This document shows positions 24,586 through 35,893 of a stretch of 64,000 bases of DNA, piece after piece. The notes under the pieces were generated by a model that worked only from the letters and a program-made list of their open reading frames with translations, made no database searches and was not told where the DNA came from. Where the stretch lies: NCBI GenBank assembly GCA_001599975.1, contig BCIO01000002.1, forward strand, positions 3,545,883-3,609,882, in the 5' to 3' direction. The translations under genes and the position numbers were made by a program. This DNA is from Cystobasidiopsis lactophilus (lineage: Eukaryota > Basidiomycota > Agaricostilbomycetes > Agaricostilbales > Chionosphaeraceae). The stretch's first letter is position 1. Every line of letters begins with the position of its first letter.

Positions 24586-25207
24586 ACCAATCTCGTTCTT
24601 CTTCCCTTGCGCCGGCTTGTTAGGCATCTTTAAAGGTGGGTACTTGTCGGTGGCAACCGACCTCTTTGATAATGGGCACCTCACACTCTCGGATCTCATT
24701 ACAGGTCTGCAAGACGGCATTCACCCCTTCATCAGATGCACCAGTATACAATGAGCAACTCGGAAAAGTGACCCGGCCGCAATTTGGATGGAGGGCATCG
24801 AGGGGAAAACGCTGCATGAGTGGCTAGTGCGGAGTCCTGGATTGTCGCTGGGTTGGGCAGTGACGCGTCCTTAAATCCTTCTAGACAGCTGTTCCTGACA
24901 AAGGGAGATAAGGACAGCGGTCGAGCGCTGACAAGGCTGCCGGGGAAGGGCCAACGCACGGACGCGATCTTCACTTCGCTGCCTCCCTTTCTCTTCTGCA
25001 ATCCGTCACCCGCCCCTGGCGTTTTCACTCGTTCCGCCTCTTAGATTTGAGTAGCTCAGGCTGGTCCCTGTCTGCTCCCCCCTCTGCCCCTGCCTGCCTA
25101 AGCCCGCCTGCATTCCTGCGTTCTGAAACGTTGGCGCACCTCGCCTCCTCGCCTCTGTCTGCTTCTGTTCTGCACTTGCCTGTCGCCCCTTGTCCAAGTC
25201 GGTCAGA
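24586..25207. other. Chitin synthase promoter region
   Basis: About 620 bp without a supportable gene. The last 150 bp is strongly pyrimidine-rich on the plus strand (runs of CCTGCC and TCTGCT), typical of a fungal 5' leader. Confidence 0.5.
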
Positions 25208-28200
25208 ATGGCGTCTTACAACCCTTACAGCACTCCGCCGGCCCAGCATCAGGCGCGATATTCGCCAACGCAGCAAACCTACGGGCAGCCCTACCAATCG
25301 CCTCCTCGCGGCGACAGCAACGGCCGCTATTCGCCTCCGCGCGGCCAGACCAACTACTCGCAGGAAGACCTTTACGCTCACTACACACCCAACCCCAACA
25401 CATACGGCCAGACGCCTAGCCAGACCCATCTCGCCGACCCGCAGTACATGCAGCCTCCGCCCACTTCGTACGGCACGCCCTACGGCGGCTCGCCGATGAA
25501 CGAGAAGCCGTCCTACTTTGCGCCTCACACACCCTCCGCTGGCGGCTACTCGCCCTATGGCCAAGGTGTGTCTCGATCGCCCACATGGGATCCGCAGCTC
25601 ATCTTACGTTGGCGTGTTTTCACAGTGCGAGAGAAGGTCCTGAACAACCGTCCGTTATTTCTTGGCCTTTCTATCCGTCTGCCAGGTCCAACTTTCTGAC
25701 GCTTTCGGTCCCCACACACAGGTCAAACCCAGCAAGTCCAGCTCACCGATGGCCATCTGGTCCTTGAGGTCAGTCGGCCCCTCCCGATACTCCTCAGCTC
25801 GAAGGCCTGACTTTCCACTTCCCTTTCACAGCTCGATGTCCCGCAGTCCATCCTCACCTACGCCAAAGCTTACGGTGGCGACAGCAACGAGTTCAAAAAG
25901 ATGCGCTACCAGGCCGTCACTTGCGACCCGGACGACTTCATTAGGCAGAAGTACACCTTGCGCCAAGCCCTGGCCGGCCGCAAGACGGAGATGGCCATCG
26001 TCGCCACCATGTACAACGAGGACGGCAAGCTGTTCGAGGACACGATGACCTCCATCGTCAAGAACGTCCAGCACCTCCAGTCGCGCACCCGGTCCAAGAC
26101 TTGGGGCGACCGCTCGTGGGAGAAGATCGTCGTCTGCATCGTCGCTGACGGCCGCCAGAAGATCAACCCGCGCACGCTCAAGATGCTCGGCCTCATGGGC
26201 GTCTACCAGGACGGCATTGCGAAGGACACGGTCGCTGGTAAGGAGTGAGTGGACCTTCACTATGAGACCTTTAAACTAGGTTCTCAACGATCCGTGCCTA
26301 TCGCAGTGTCACGGCACACATCTTTGAGGTGGGTTAGCCAGCAGTCGGAAAATTTTGTCCGAGTTCTCATTCTTTTGGCTTCAGTACACCACCCAAGTTG
26401 TTGTGGATCACGAGGGCAATGTCTCTGGAGGCATTGCTCCCATCCAATGCATCTTCGTCTTAAAGGAGCAGAACAAGAAGAAGCTCAACTCCCGTGCGTT
26501 GCCCTCCCATCCTTGCCCGAATTTAGATCTGACTGTATTACAACAGACCGCTGGTTCTTCAACGCCGTCTGCGCCCAGCTCAACCCCAACGTTTGCACTC
26601 TGATCGACGTCGGCACCCGCCCATCCGGCACTTCGCTCTACCACCTCTACAAGACGTTTGAAAAGCACTCCAACGTCGGTGGTGCGTGCGGTGAGATTGC
26701 CGTTGACCCTGGCAAGGGCTGTGGCAACTTCCTCAACCCTCTGGTTGCCGCTCAAAACTTGTAAGCCTTTCGCCGTTCCTCACCAGCCCCGACTGACGAC
26801 GACTACAGCGAGTACAAGATGAGCAACATCCTGGACAAGAGCACCGAGAGCGTGTTTGGCTACATCTCCGTCTTGCCCGGCGCCTTCTCGGCTTACCGCT
26901 ACAAGGCTCTCAAGGGCAAGCCCCTCGAGTCCTACTTCCACGGCGAGAAGATGCACGAGCCCGGCTTCATTGGCTCTGCCTTCGATTCGAATATGTACCT
27001 AGCCGAGGACAGAGCGAGTTACTCTTTCACTTTCAGGTTCGTATAATGCTGATACCGGCCCTCCAGATTCTGTGCTTCGAGATCGTGACTAAGAAACGGG
27101 AGGCCTGGGTCCTCCGCTACGTCAAGAGCGCCAAAGCAACCACGGACGCGCCCGCGACCTTGCCGGAGTGTGAGTGATTGTTAAGTCCCTGATGCCAAGC
27201 TGCCCGAGCTGACATCTGGCCAACAGACATTGTGAGCTGCTGCGTCAAAGTGCACTGACTATGCTGTGTTCTGACTCTGCTACCAGGGACAACGCCGACG
27301 CTGGCTGAACGGCTCCTTCTTTGCCTGCCTGCACGCGACTTTGCACATGTTCTCCATCTGGACTTCTGGTCACAACGTTCTCCGGATGCTTTGGTTGCAA
27401 AGTGCGTTCTTTCGATTCTTTCTCGATTCTTTAGATGGTCATTTCTCATCGCAATCACAGTCGAGTTCCTCTATAACCTGGTGAACATGTTCTTCACCTT
27501 CTTGGCGCCCGGCAACTTCTATCTCTCATTCTACTGTCAGTCTTGTGACATAATCCACGGTCTACAGAACTCATACCCTCTCGCAGTTCTCTTGCACTCG
27601 TCCTTGTCCGACCCCGACCATGACCCTTTCGGTGGCTCTGGCCAGAACGTGGTAGAATTGGCAACAGCAGGCTGGATCTGCTTGCTTTTCATTATGTTCG
27701 TTGCTTGCTTGTCGTACCACCACCCCGCTGACATTCTTTCGCAACCAGTCTGATTTGCGCGATGGGCAACCGACCTCAAGGTTCCAAGTTCGCTTACTTG
27801 GCTTGCGTTCTCCTCTTCGCGGCACTCTTCGGCATTGCTCTCTATTGCGCCGGCTGGACCATTTGGCTCAACGTTCCTCACACCACCGCTGGCTGGAAGG
27901 ACTGGCAACATCTGTTCCATGTTGCCGCCTTCCGTGACATTGTCATCTCGCTGGCCGCCACTTACTTCCTCTACATCTTCGCCTCCGTCATTCAGTTCGA
28001 GCCATGGCACCTCTTCACCTGCTTCGTGCAGTACATGCTGTTCTTGCCAGCCACGATCAACATCTTGGGAATCTATTCCGTGAGCTTTCATTGCTTCTTG
28101 TCCTGCCAGGGACGTCTCTAAACTGTTCTATGGTTAGTTTGCCAATCTCCACGATGGTACGGTTGATTGCCCTTGATTGCGACCCTAGCACTTGCTGACG

Positions 28201-28806
28201 GACAAGCTGCCGCTTTCACAGTGTCCTGGGTGAGCCCAAAACTATCTGCTCTGTTCTCGCGAGCGCCCGTCTCACACTTCTTCGCAGGGCACCAAAGGTT
28301 CAGACAGCATCAAGAACCTCGGAGGGGCTAAGAAGAAAGACGACGGCAAGGTCGAACTCGAAATTCCTACTGCCGCAAAGGACGTTGACGCCCTTTGGAT
28401 GGCCATGCGCAAGGACCTAACGACTCCGGAAGTCGAAAAGCCACAAAAGCGCTCCCCTGACCAGAAGCAGCAAGATCACATGGCCAATTTCCGCACCAAC
28501 GTGATGTTGACCTACTGTGCGTCGGCCTTTTGTCCTTTTGGGGCGATTGCTAAGCGCTTTGGACAGTGGGCCTCAACATGCTGCTAGTCTTCTTTTTCAC
28601 CAGCAGCTTCTTTTTGAGCTGGATCCGGAAAGAACTCAACACGGCCAACAATGTCAACCCTTACATGGTGAGCCCCGATCCCTCCGTGGGAAACCGTGCT
28701 CACTACTAGAGTACAGACCTTCTTGTTCTGGGCAGTGGCTGGCTTGGCCGCCTTTCGCTGCTTTGGATGCGTCACCTACATGACTCTGCGCCTTTTTGGC
28801 CATTAG
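25208..28806 (+). CDS. Chitin synthase (division 1)
   Basis: Plasma-membrane glycosyltransferase that polymerises UDP-GlcNAc into chitin. The N-terminal 120 residues are Pro/Tyr/Gln-rich and disordered ([15 protein letters not shown]). The GT2 core follows: [93 protein letters not shown] (EDR) and [17 protein letters not shown] (QRRRW). The C-terminal part has several membrane helices ([52 protein letters not shown]) and ends [10 protein letters not shown]-stop. I count about 14 exons, with very small ones: 22 nt encoding VTAHIFE and 5 nt at 27227-27231. Motifs fit division-1 enzymes (classes I-III); I do not assign the class. Confidence 0.95.
27227..27231 (+). other. 5-nt microexon beside chitin synthase QRRRW motif
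   Basis: Exon ACATT lies between introns 27170-27226 (57 nt) and 27232-27286 (55 nt), both GT..AG. GAG T + AC ATT + GGA CAA CGC gives [13 protein letters not shown], the spacing seen in chitin synthases. Skipping it would delete Tyr-Ile and shift the frame. Confidence 0.75.
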
Positions 28807-29076
28807 GCTGGTACCGGTGGCGGGCGAAAGCCTATGGACTCATATCGATCTGTATATACACTTCGATGCCTCAGATGCAATCTCTCAGTCGTTTCGTTCT
28901 TGTGCAAGCGCAATATCGTAGGTTTGGAACGTCGTCGAGTCAATTGAGGGTTTAAAGTCTCGAGTTTACAAACTCTTGTCATTCAACTTTTGACACACCG
29001 AAACGCGTCCTAAGCGGGTGGGAGTCTCGACTTAGTGCTTGCCAGGATAATGTCGTGCGGGAAAGTCTAGGACAAG

Positions 29077-30003
29077 CTAGTCAGAAGAGATGGCAAACAA
29101 GAGACGCGCAAGGCTCACCTCTTCCCACGAGGCCCTCTTGGTCCACGCCTGATAATAGTCCTTCCACAAAGCGTAATTAGGGTCGTTCGAAATGGCGTTG
29201 AAGAAGTCGTTGGCTTCAACGAGGCCGTAGGAGGGATCAGCGGTTAAAAACAGCCTAGTCCAGTTGAGTTCGCGTTCGTAAGCATACAAAGATGGCGCCT
29301 CACCGTCCGACAAATGGAGCCACAGCAAAATCAGTCCAGCCAGGTGTCTCGCCATGATAGAATGGTCCGCCCGACTTGTCCACGCCCGCCTTCAAAAGAT
29401 CCTGAGCCTCCTTGTAACCAGCCACTGCGCAACAGCGGAATGTCAGACAGATAAATCGCATAATGACTAGAAACTCTACAGAATTGGGCTAGGGCTGTCG
29501 CATCGGAGCGCTGGGAGAGCGCACTCAGCCACTTGCCGGCGACCAGGTCTCCGAATCTTGCGACGAAGTAGCGCGACTGCGCTTTCGCCACCGGTTCGGT
29601 GATCTGGTTTGCTGGCTTGAAGGCGTCGTCAATCAGATCAATAACAACAGCAGATTCCGGTATCTTGATGGCCGCATGGTCGTTTTCCTTCTGAGAGCCG
29701 AGCTGAAGGACGGGCACTTTCGAGGCCACGTTGACTTCAGTGTACCAAGATGGCTTGTTCTTCAGGTCAATGTTGTACACCTTGAAGTTATCTTTGGGAA
29801 CCACTTCGGCCAGTGCCAAGGTCGCTCGCTGGGCCCAAGCTGCACGCGCAAATTGAGCATCGGTAGGCTCGCTGATCACTTGCTTAGACTCACGACACAC
29901 ACGGGCGCCTGTGGTTGAGACCAACATCAGCTCAAGGCGATGGCACAATTCCAAGTTAGCCCCGCTTACTGTACAGCAATAGAGGTTGTTCGGTGGTGGC
30001 CAT
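29077..30003 (-). CDS. Glutathione S-transferase-like protein
   Basis: Cytosolic GST-fold protein, probably detoxifying or omega/URE2-like. The start ATG at 30003 gives MATTEQPLLLYS, the first strand of the thioredoxin-like domain. Later exons read WAQRATLALAE, YNIDLKNKPSWY, VASKVPVLQLG (the conserved cis-Pro of GSTs) and IPESAVVIDLIDDAF (ESxxI motif). The helical domain follows with RYFVARFGDLVAGKW and, after an intron, GWTDFAVAPFVGR. It ends LARLLFAISSD-stop at 29077. Omega-type GSTs have a Cys after the first strand; the residue here falls at an exon border I could not settle. The substrate is unknown. Confidence 0.75.
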
Positions 30004-30461
30004 GGTTGCGGTATGCTTTCCCCTGAGGCAATCTATTTCACTGAGTAGGTGGACGAGCAGGAATAAGCCGCTGATTGCAACAAATGGCGTCTTCACGATT
30101 TGCCGCAAGCTTCGGCTTCGCCTCGGCCAAATTGTCAGCACAATTGATCGCCGAACAACGCCGAGGCGTCCTCTCGAGGAGGACACGAGAGGAGCTTAAT
30201 TGGCCACCTTACATGCCTAAAGGGCCGCCGCGTTGGTAGAAGCCAGAAACCCTTGGTGCTCAGACGAGAGGAAAGAAGGCAAGAGGATGGGCAACAAATT
30301 ACATTCGGCAAGGTCGGGCAAGCCCATTAGACGAGGATGCGCTAGGGACATACACGAAAGCACCACGAGAGCCACTCGTAATAGTGAATCAAGGGGCCGG
30401 CCATTAAGGAGAGGAAGTCGGCGGGACGGAGCAAGTCAATGTTGCTGAACAAGTCAACGCT
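30004..30461. other. Intergenic, GST promoter
   Basis: 460 bp between two minus-strand genes, with only short open frames. No recognisable feature. Confidence 0.5.
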
Positions 30462-32163
30462 TCAGTTGAAGTCTTTAGAGAAGGCCTCGTCCACAGCTCG
30501 ATTTGCCTTGTTCAAGTCGGGGGTGCAGTCGACTTCGATCTCGGCGTATTGGTCCGGAGTCAAGTGCGTCTTAGCCACTGTTGCGCCAATGGTCAGTTGT
30601 AACTTGTGAACAGAGCACTGAGGGAAACTGACGTTGGGCGAATCCGTAAGCGCACCAAATGGGCTTGGTCAACTGGATGATTTCCTTGCGAGCGCTTGGA
30701 GTCCACCGGTCGAAGGAGTCAAACTTGGGTCGCTTTGCACTGTGGTAGGCTTCTTTGGTCGCGTCGAGCTCGAGGGCGCACGCAAGCCTCCCCAAGGGCG
30801 GGACTTCGTCAACGGGCAAAAGGAAGCTGACGAGAGTAAGAAGAGACGGAAGTGGTAGCAAACGCAGATCTTCGTAGCGAAGCCGAAGCTGAGGAAGGTC
30901 CAGTGCGTGCCAGGCTGTATGGAACTTCACCCATCGCCGAGCATAAGACCGGACATTGTCCATGTCGTGCTGGGAGTAAATTTGAGAGTTGCTTCCTGGT
31001 ACAAGAAATAACTACCGCTCACTTCATCGTCGCCGAACACTACATCAACGTGGGTTTCGTGTTTTGCCACTCCTTTATTTTTCAAGGCCATATGATATTG
31101 AATGAAAGAGTAGCTGGTCAACAATCAGTAATTGCGTTAGACGTCGACGATATAGGGCCAGACGGACAAGCAGTCCAGAGGGTTGCGGACGATAATCTGG
31201 CTCGACGTCAATTGTGCGCATGGTTACAAACAGATCAAGGACAACTTACCACCGCTCGCTCAAAGTTAAGCAGTTCCGGATTCAGCTGCTCGCGTGAGAC
31301 GTAGTTAATAGCCTGATGGGCCACCCTACGATCAGATGTAAATCGCTGGCGGAAAGCAAGATATCACGAACAGGGTAGTGCCTGATGTTGTGTCCATTAA
31401 ACGACACAAACAATAAGAAGCGAAGGAGAAGACATACGTCTTGACGAAAAATCCAGTCTCGTGGTTGCACTCGGCGGGAAAAGCAGCCTCCAAAGTATGG
31501 TCGCAATACGACGAGGAGGTCAAAAAGCCTGTCGACCTCTCCACCAGACCGCGCACAAAGGAGTTGCCTGCAGATTTTGTAGTCAGCTCCACTCCATTGC
31601 TTGACAGATTGGAACTGAAACGCACCCGAGCGAGGGAAGCTAGCGAAGGCGGTTCGAGGAACTGGATTGGGGTAGAGCTGCCGGGTGGAGTTGTAATCAC
31701 AGGTTGGAGTAAGTTTGTGGACCAGCTCCGAGCTCCACGGGCCGCCTGCGCGCCTACAATCAGCCCGCTCCGAAAGCTGCTGGTGGCGCAAGCTCGCCTT
31801 CCACAATGGCCTCAGAATCGCCGGTCTGTACCGCCCGGCTGAGCCCTTTTCATCACAAAACAAAATCCGAAAGAACGAACAGCGAAGAGGTTGGCATCCT
31901 CCAAGTCGTCCGCTCCGTCGGCCGTCAGCTCTCTGTATTTGTCCATGATCGGCTTGGGATCGCTGAGGAGAGCTGCCAGAAGGATGATCACAAAGGCAAT
32001 GCCAGCCAAAACTTTGGGCAACGTCGCTGCGGCGGCCCTGTCAGGCGGCCAAGTTATCGGGCACGACAGCAGCGAACGCACTGCGTGTGAAGCCTCTCCG
32101 GGTCTGCGGCTCAAGCAGATCCTCTTGGGCCATCAGGGGCTCCTTCGACTCAGTGACAGACAT
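30462..32163 (-). CDS. Membrane-anchored sulfotransferase-like protein
   Basis: Probable type II membrane (Golgi-like) sulfotransferase. The start at 32163 gives MSVTESKEPLMAQEDLLEP, a short cytosolic tail; an intron of 40-odd nt leads to RAAAATLPKVLAGIAFVIIL, the anchor helix. The lumenal part contains RTAFASFPRSGNSFVRGLVE, where the 5'-phosphosulfate-binding type motif FPRSGNS is split by an intron after the first base of the Gly codon. TGFLTSSSYCD and FPAECNHETGFFVKT follow, as in fungal and animal WSC-type sulfotransferases. The 3' exons read WHALDLPQLRLRYEDL and LTLVSFLLP, then AFSKDFN-stop at 30462. At least seven exons; the middle ones are only partly resolved. The acceptor substrate is unknown. 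Confidence 0.68.
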
Positions 32164-33257
32164 GGCGAACGAGGAGCAAAACCTAAAGGAGCTCCTGTAG
32201 CTGCGCTTGTGCGGTGCCAAGCGAGAAGAAGACAGAAGGTCGCTCTTGAACGCGGCGGACCCAGAGCTTTGGCTCTTTGACAGCCATCCGCCAACCAAAA
32301 GCATCGAAAAGTGGCGCAAGGCCGCTGAGGCACACATGAAGCGACTGCTCAGCTACCCCGGACTCCGAACAGCGCGCTCGCCTCGCCAGTGCCACGAAAG
32401 AAGCCGACATTTCCAGGAAGCAGAGAGCCTCGACGTATCGCTGAGCATTCATTGGAGGCAGACATCTGTGCAGAGCGACCTCAAGTGCCCGACATGACGG
32501 AAGCGGACGAAGGAGATCTCGGCGCCTCAGGCTCTGTTGCCGGGACGACGAACTTGCGCTGCTTCTAGCCTGCGGATGCCCGTGTCGGACGGACAAGATG
32601 CATCTTTTGAACGAAAGGATTGCCAATGCGCGCTCTGTGGCCTCCACTAGCCTGTGGTCTCGATGGGAGTCGACTTCGCCGGCAGCCTGCTCATGCTGCT
32701 CAGCCTCGATTCGGCCACTTGCGAAGAACTGCCTTGCCTTTCACCTGACTTACGACGCCTAACCATCTATTTCCGAAACGGAAACATGTCATGCTGCTGA
32801 GGCCCACGGAAGAAGGTGATGGATAGGAGCGTCGACGTCGACGCCACCAGGGTCTATTTGCGTCGCCTATTTGTCCCTGTCTCGCTGCAATCCTGGACGG
32901 CCCGAACCCTGTGAAACGTCAATGCGGCTTTAATGCCAGCCCGCCATGACCCCTGATTGGCTCAGTCTTCCTTTCTCTGCATCTTGACGTTATGTTCGAG
33001 CCGAGTACCCCTATCCCGCATGTTCTCTGTCTGCCAGCGTTTGGATCTTTCAATGTCGATCCTCTTCTCTTGGACTGGCTGACACTGCGACTCCATAAAT
33101 TGGACACCGCCACCACCCGCCCAGCGACTTCTCCTCCAGGGGTCTTGTTTCGTCCTAAAATGCCTATAAAACAGGACGCTTCTCTCTTGCTCTAACAAGT
33201 CTCCCTCTTCATTCTTTTGCTGCACCCACTAATACATCCCTCAATCACTCTTTCAAC
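32164..33257. other. 1.1-kb intergenic region, divergent promoters
   Basis: Lies between the sulfotransferase (minus) and a secreted-protein gene (plus). A plus-strand frame can be read from an ATG at 32162 (MANEEQNLKELL, then after a GTAG..ACAG intron RSLLNAADPELWLFD), but that ATG overlaps the opposite start codon and the frame decays after about 60 residues. A minus frame of 154 codons over the same bases is no better. Confidence 0.45.
33165..33171 (+). promoter_or_regulatory. TATA box of secreted Thr-rich protein gene
   Basis: TATAAAA sits 93 bp before the ATG at 33258 and is followed by a pyrimidine-rich leader. A clear TATA element with a short leader suits a highly expressed secreted protein. 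Confidence 0.55.
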
Positions 33258-34426
33258 ATGCGTCTTGCTCAACTCTGCCTCGCTTTGCTCACCCTCTCAG
33301 GCCCAGCCTTGGCTGGCGCAGCTCCGGGCGCCGATTGCGACTCCAAATCCGTGGCTCGCACCACCACCAAAAAAGTGCCTCCCTCCAAGCCCACCAAACT
33401 GACCACCACGACCAAGCCCAAGTCGACCAAGACTTCTCCGCCCAAGGTCCTGACCACCACCACTGCGACGATCTACAAGACTCTCACCTCGAGCCGAACC
33501 ATCACCACCGGCTCCATTTCGACGAAGACTGTGACCTTGCCCGCTCCTTCGTGCACTGGCGCCGCCGGCCCTCCAGGTAAATCTCTCGCTATGAACTTTC
33601 TCCGTCCTCGCATGGCTGAATTCCAAGCTTAGTTGACATTCAAGTCGGATGGCTTGTCTCTTATGTTGGCGTCCTCTCCGTCAACATCTATGAGCAGCTC
33701 TCCATCATCGTCTCTGCGTGCGACGCCATCAAGGCCGGCGGCTCGGTGACCATCCATGGCCAAATCATTCTCGATGGCTTGCGAGCCTGCTCAGGCTACG
33801 TCTCCACCTGCAAAGGTTCCGTCCATGGCTCGTCCTCGTTGATCGGGCACTGGGGCTCCTCAACTACATGCGTATGTCTCCCTCTGGCTTTCTTCACTTT
33901 CGAGCCTCACTCATCTTCTATCTCAGGGATCGGCTGCTGGGGTGCTGTCCGGCGTGCTCTCTGACGTCTCCATCGTCATCGCCGAGGTCGAAGCCATCTC
34001 TGGCCAGTGTGGCTCCTTCCGGTCGGGCATCCTGACTGAGATCGCTCTCATTTCCGGCGGCGTGAGTCCAGTGCATCGCTCCGTGTGAACATTTGCTGAA
34101 ACAATGCGGCCACCTCAGTTCGTCGACCTGATCGGCTCTGTCACAATCCAGCTGCCCACCTTCCACACGTATCTTCAAGGCTTGTGAGTTGACTTCGCTG
34201 GATCTCTCCTGCGTAAGAAGGGCATCTCGCTAAGGCAATGCACGCGGACAGCTGCGGCGGCTTCTCTTTCACCACCTCTTTCTCTTCCATCACCAACCTT
34301 CTCGGCCTGAGCTCTTGCAGCTGCAAGACTGGCGGCTCCAACAATGGCCATGGACACGGTTTGGGCGGCGGATGGGGTTTCGGGCTTGGTCTCGGTGGCG
34401 GCCACGGCGGGCACTCTCACTGGTAA
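33258..34426 (+). CDS. Secreted Thr-rich protein with His/Gly C-terminus
   Basis: Secreted protein of unknown function, about 300 residues. The signal peptide is MRLAQLCLALLTLSGPALA. A Lys/Thr/Pro-rich stretch (KPTKLTTTTKPKSTKTS), likely O-mannosylated, leads to a mostly hydrophobic domain rich in Gly, Ser and branched residues (VGWLVSYVGVLSVNIYEQL, GQIILDGLRACSGYVS, GVLSGVLSDVSIVIAEVEAI). It has several cysteines (SACDA, RACSG, STCKG, SGQCGS, SSCSCK). The end is a short Gly/His tail (GHGHGLGGGWGFGLGLGGGH, then GGHSHW) that could bind metal. Five exons join cleanly; the last acceptor gives GFCGGFSFTTSF. A TATA box lies just upstream. I do not recognise the family. Confidence 0.7.
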
Positions 34427-34589
34427 TTCACTCGCTCACTCGCTCTCTTCTCTCTACTACAGGGACATTCGTATTGTATTTCATACACGGACACTCTCAT
34501 ATTCCATATCAAAAGCATATAAAGCCGCCCTCCAAGCAGACATCTCGAGCGCTTCCTCCTTTTCCGCTGCCAGCCAGCAACCTCCTGAG

Positions 34590-35783
34590 ATGTCGGTCAA
34601 AGCGCTCTTTCAAGACTTGTACGCAACTCCTTAGGGGCATAAAAACATGATCTGACCATCCGCTGCAGCTCTGACGAGCTCCTAGAGCATGTGCGGCCTC
34701 GTCCCTTCTGTTTTCGCGCCAAAGCTGACAGGCGAGACTACGACAGCAAGACAGACGCGAAAGGATCATCAAGCTTTCTCGAGACATTACAGCCTTGTCC
34801 AAGAGGCTGATCTTTTGCCTGCATCGGTGAGCTTGCGGCCTCTCACCGCGCCGGGACAAATTCTGAAGGATTTGGTACGAACAGCTTGAACGCCTCCAAC
34901 CGCAACGACATTATGCAAGAAGCCAATATGCGAGATGTGTGTACTATTTGTGCAGCTAAAAGTCACGGAAGGCTTGACGCGGGCCGAGCAGGAAGAGATC
35001 ACGGCTCTGTTCGACGATGTCGGCGCGGAGCTCGACGCCGTCAGTGAAGATCACAAGTGGATATACAAGCAGCAGTACACCGGCGGTCTCCAAGAATATG
35101 TATGTGCTCCCTTAGTGCATCCGAAGGGTCAATGTCTTTATGCTGCTATGTGAGCAGATTGAAGCCATCTCCTTCATGTGCTTCTTGTCGACTTCGTCCT
35201 ACCTGATCACCCTTTCCGAGCTTCAAAATCGACTGGCTGGCGCAAAAGTGCACGTGTCAGAGCAAGACTACCTGCTGGGGCTGACGGACTTGACTGGCGA
35301 GCTCATGCGTTACGGTTCGTGCTCGTGTTTCTGTCTTCCTGCTCTGCTCATCCGGTCTTCAGGGATGAATGCCATTGGGACTGCTGGCATCCAAGACTCT
35401 GAGGCCATTGTGCAGCAGACGGAGCGCTGGGTCCGCGAGATTCGATCAGGTGAGAAGTCTCTCACATGCTCCAAGACTTGATTGATGGTACGGACCTCAC
35501 AGCTATGAGCCCTATGGCTTATCGTGTTCGTGGGTTGCCGGCCAAGCTCAAAGTCATGAACCAGAGTTTGTTCAAATTGGAGAAGAGTGCGTGTCGCACT
35601 ATCATTCCTCTATTTTGTGCTTTGCTCGTACTCACTGCTTATTTCACAGCTGCCTACACGCTAGCTATCAAGCGAGAAGAATACAAGGAGTTTCCGGAAG
35701 GCTTAAAGGAGGCAGTTCGGCGGCTCAATGCGGAGCAGTCTCGCTTTGACGACTGGGCCGATGAGATTGACGAGGGCAATTGA
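34590..35783 (+). CDS. Translin-associated factor X (TRAX)
   Basis: Partner of translin in the C3PO endoribonuclease, which acts on tRNA leaders and small RNA passenger strands. The start at 34590 gives MSVKALFQDF, SDELLEH, then after a ~60-nt intron QDRRERIIKLSRDITALSKR and LIFCLHRLNASNRNDIMQEA. A 55-nt intron follows, leading to EEITALFDDVGAEL. The TRAX signature TGGLQEYIEAISFMCFL is clear, as is YLLGLTDLTGELMRYGMNAI (acidic residues of the active site) and LPAKLKVMNQSLFKLEK. It ends DWADEIDEGN-stop. Order and spacing match human TRAX closely. No translin gene is seen in this window. Confidence 0.88.
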
Positions 35784-35893
35784 TGACATGCGCAATGCTA
35801 GACTTTGTTGCATCTGAGCGCGAAAGGAAAGGACATATGTCAAACGAGAGTTAAAGCACCGGCCCACACGCCGCCCCTTGAAAAAAACGAAAT

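Noticed and set aside
32161-32497. Plus-strand gene starting MANEEQNLKELL
   Set aside because: Its ATG overlaps the start codon of the sulfotransferase on the other strand (CATG), leaving no room for both leaders, and the frame degrades after about 60 codons.
32183-32647. 154-codon minus-strand frame
   Set aside because: No recognisable content, competes with other weak frames over the same bases, and has no splice partners.
34920-34975. A 19-nt intron in TRAX (GTGTGTACTATTTGTGCAG) that would restore the frame
   Set aside because: A 55-nt intron with the same donor and the acceptor GAGCAG gives an exact-length match to human TRAX between the EA and EL helices, so the ultra-short intron is not needed.
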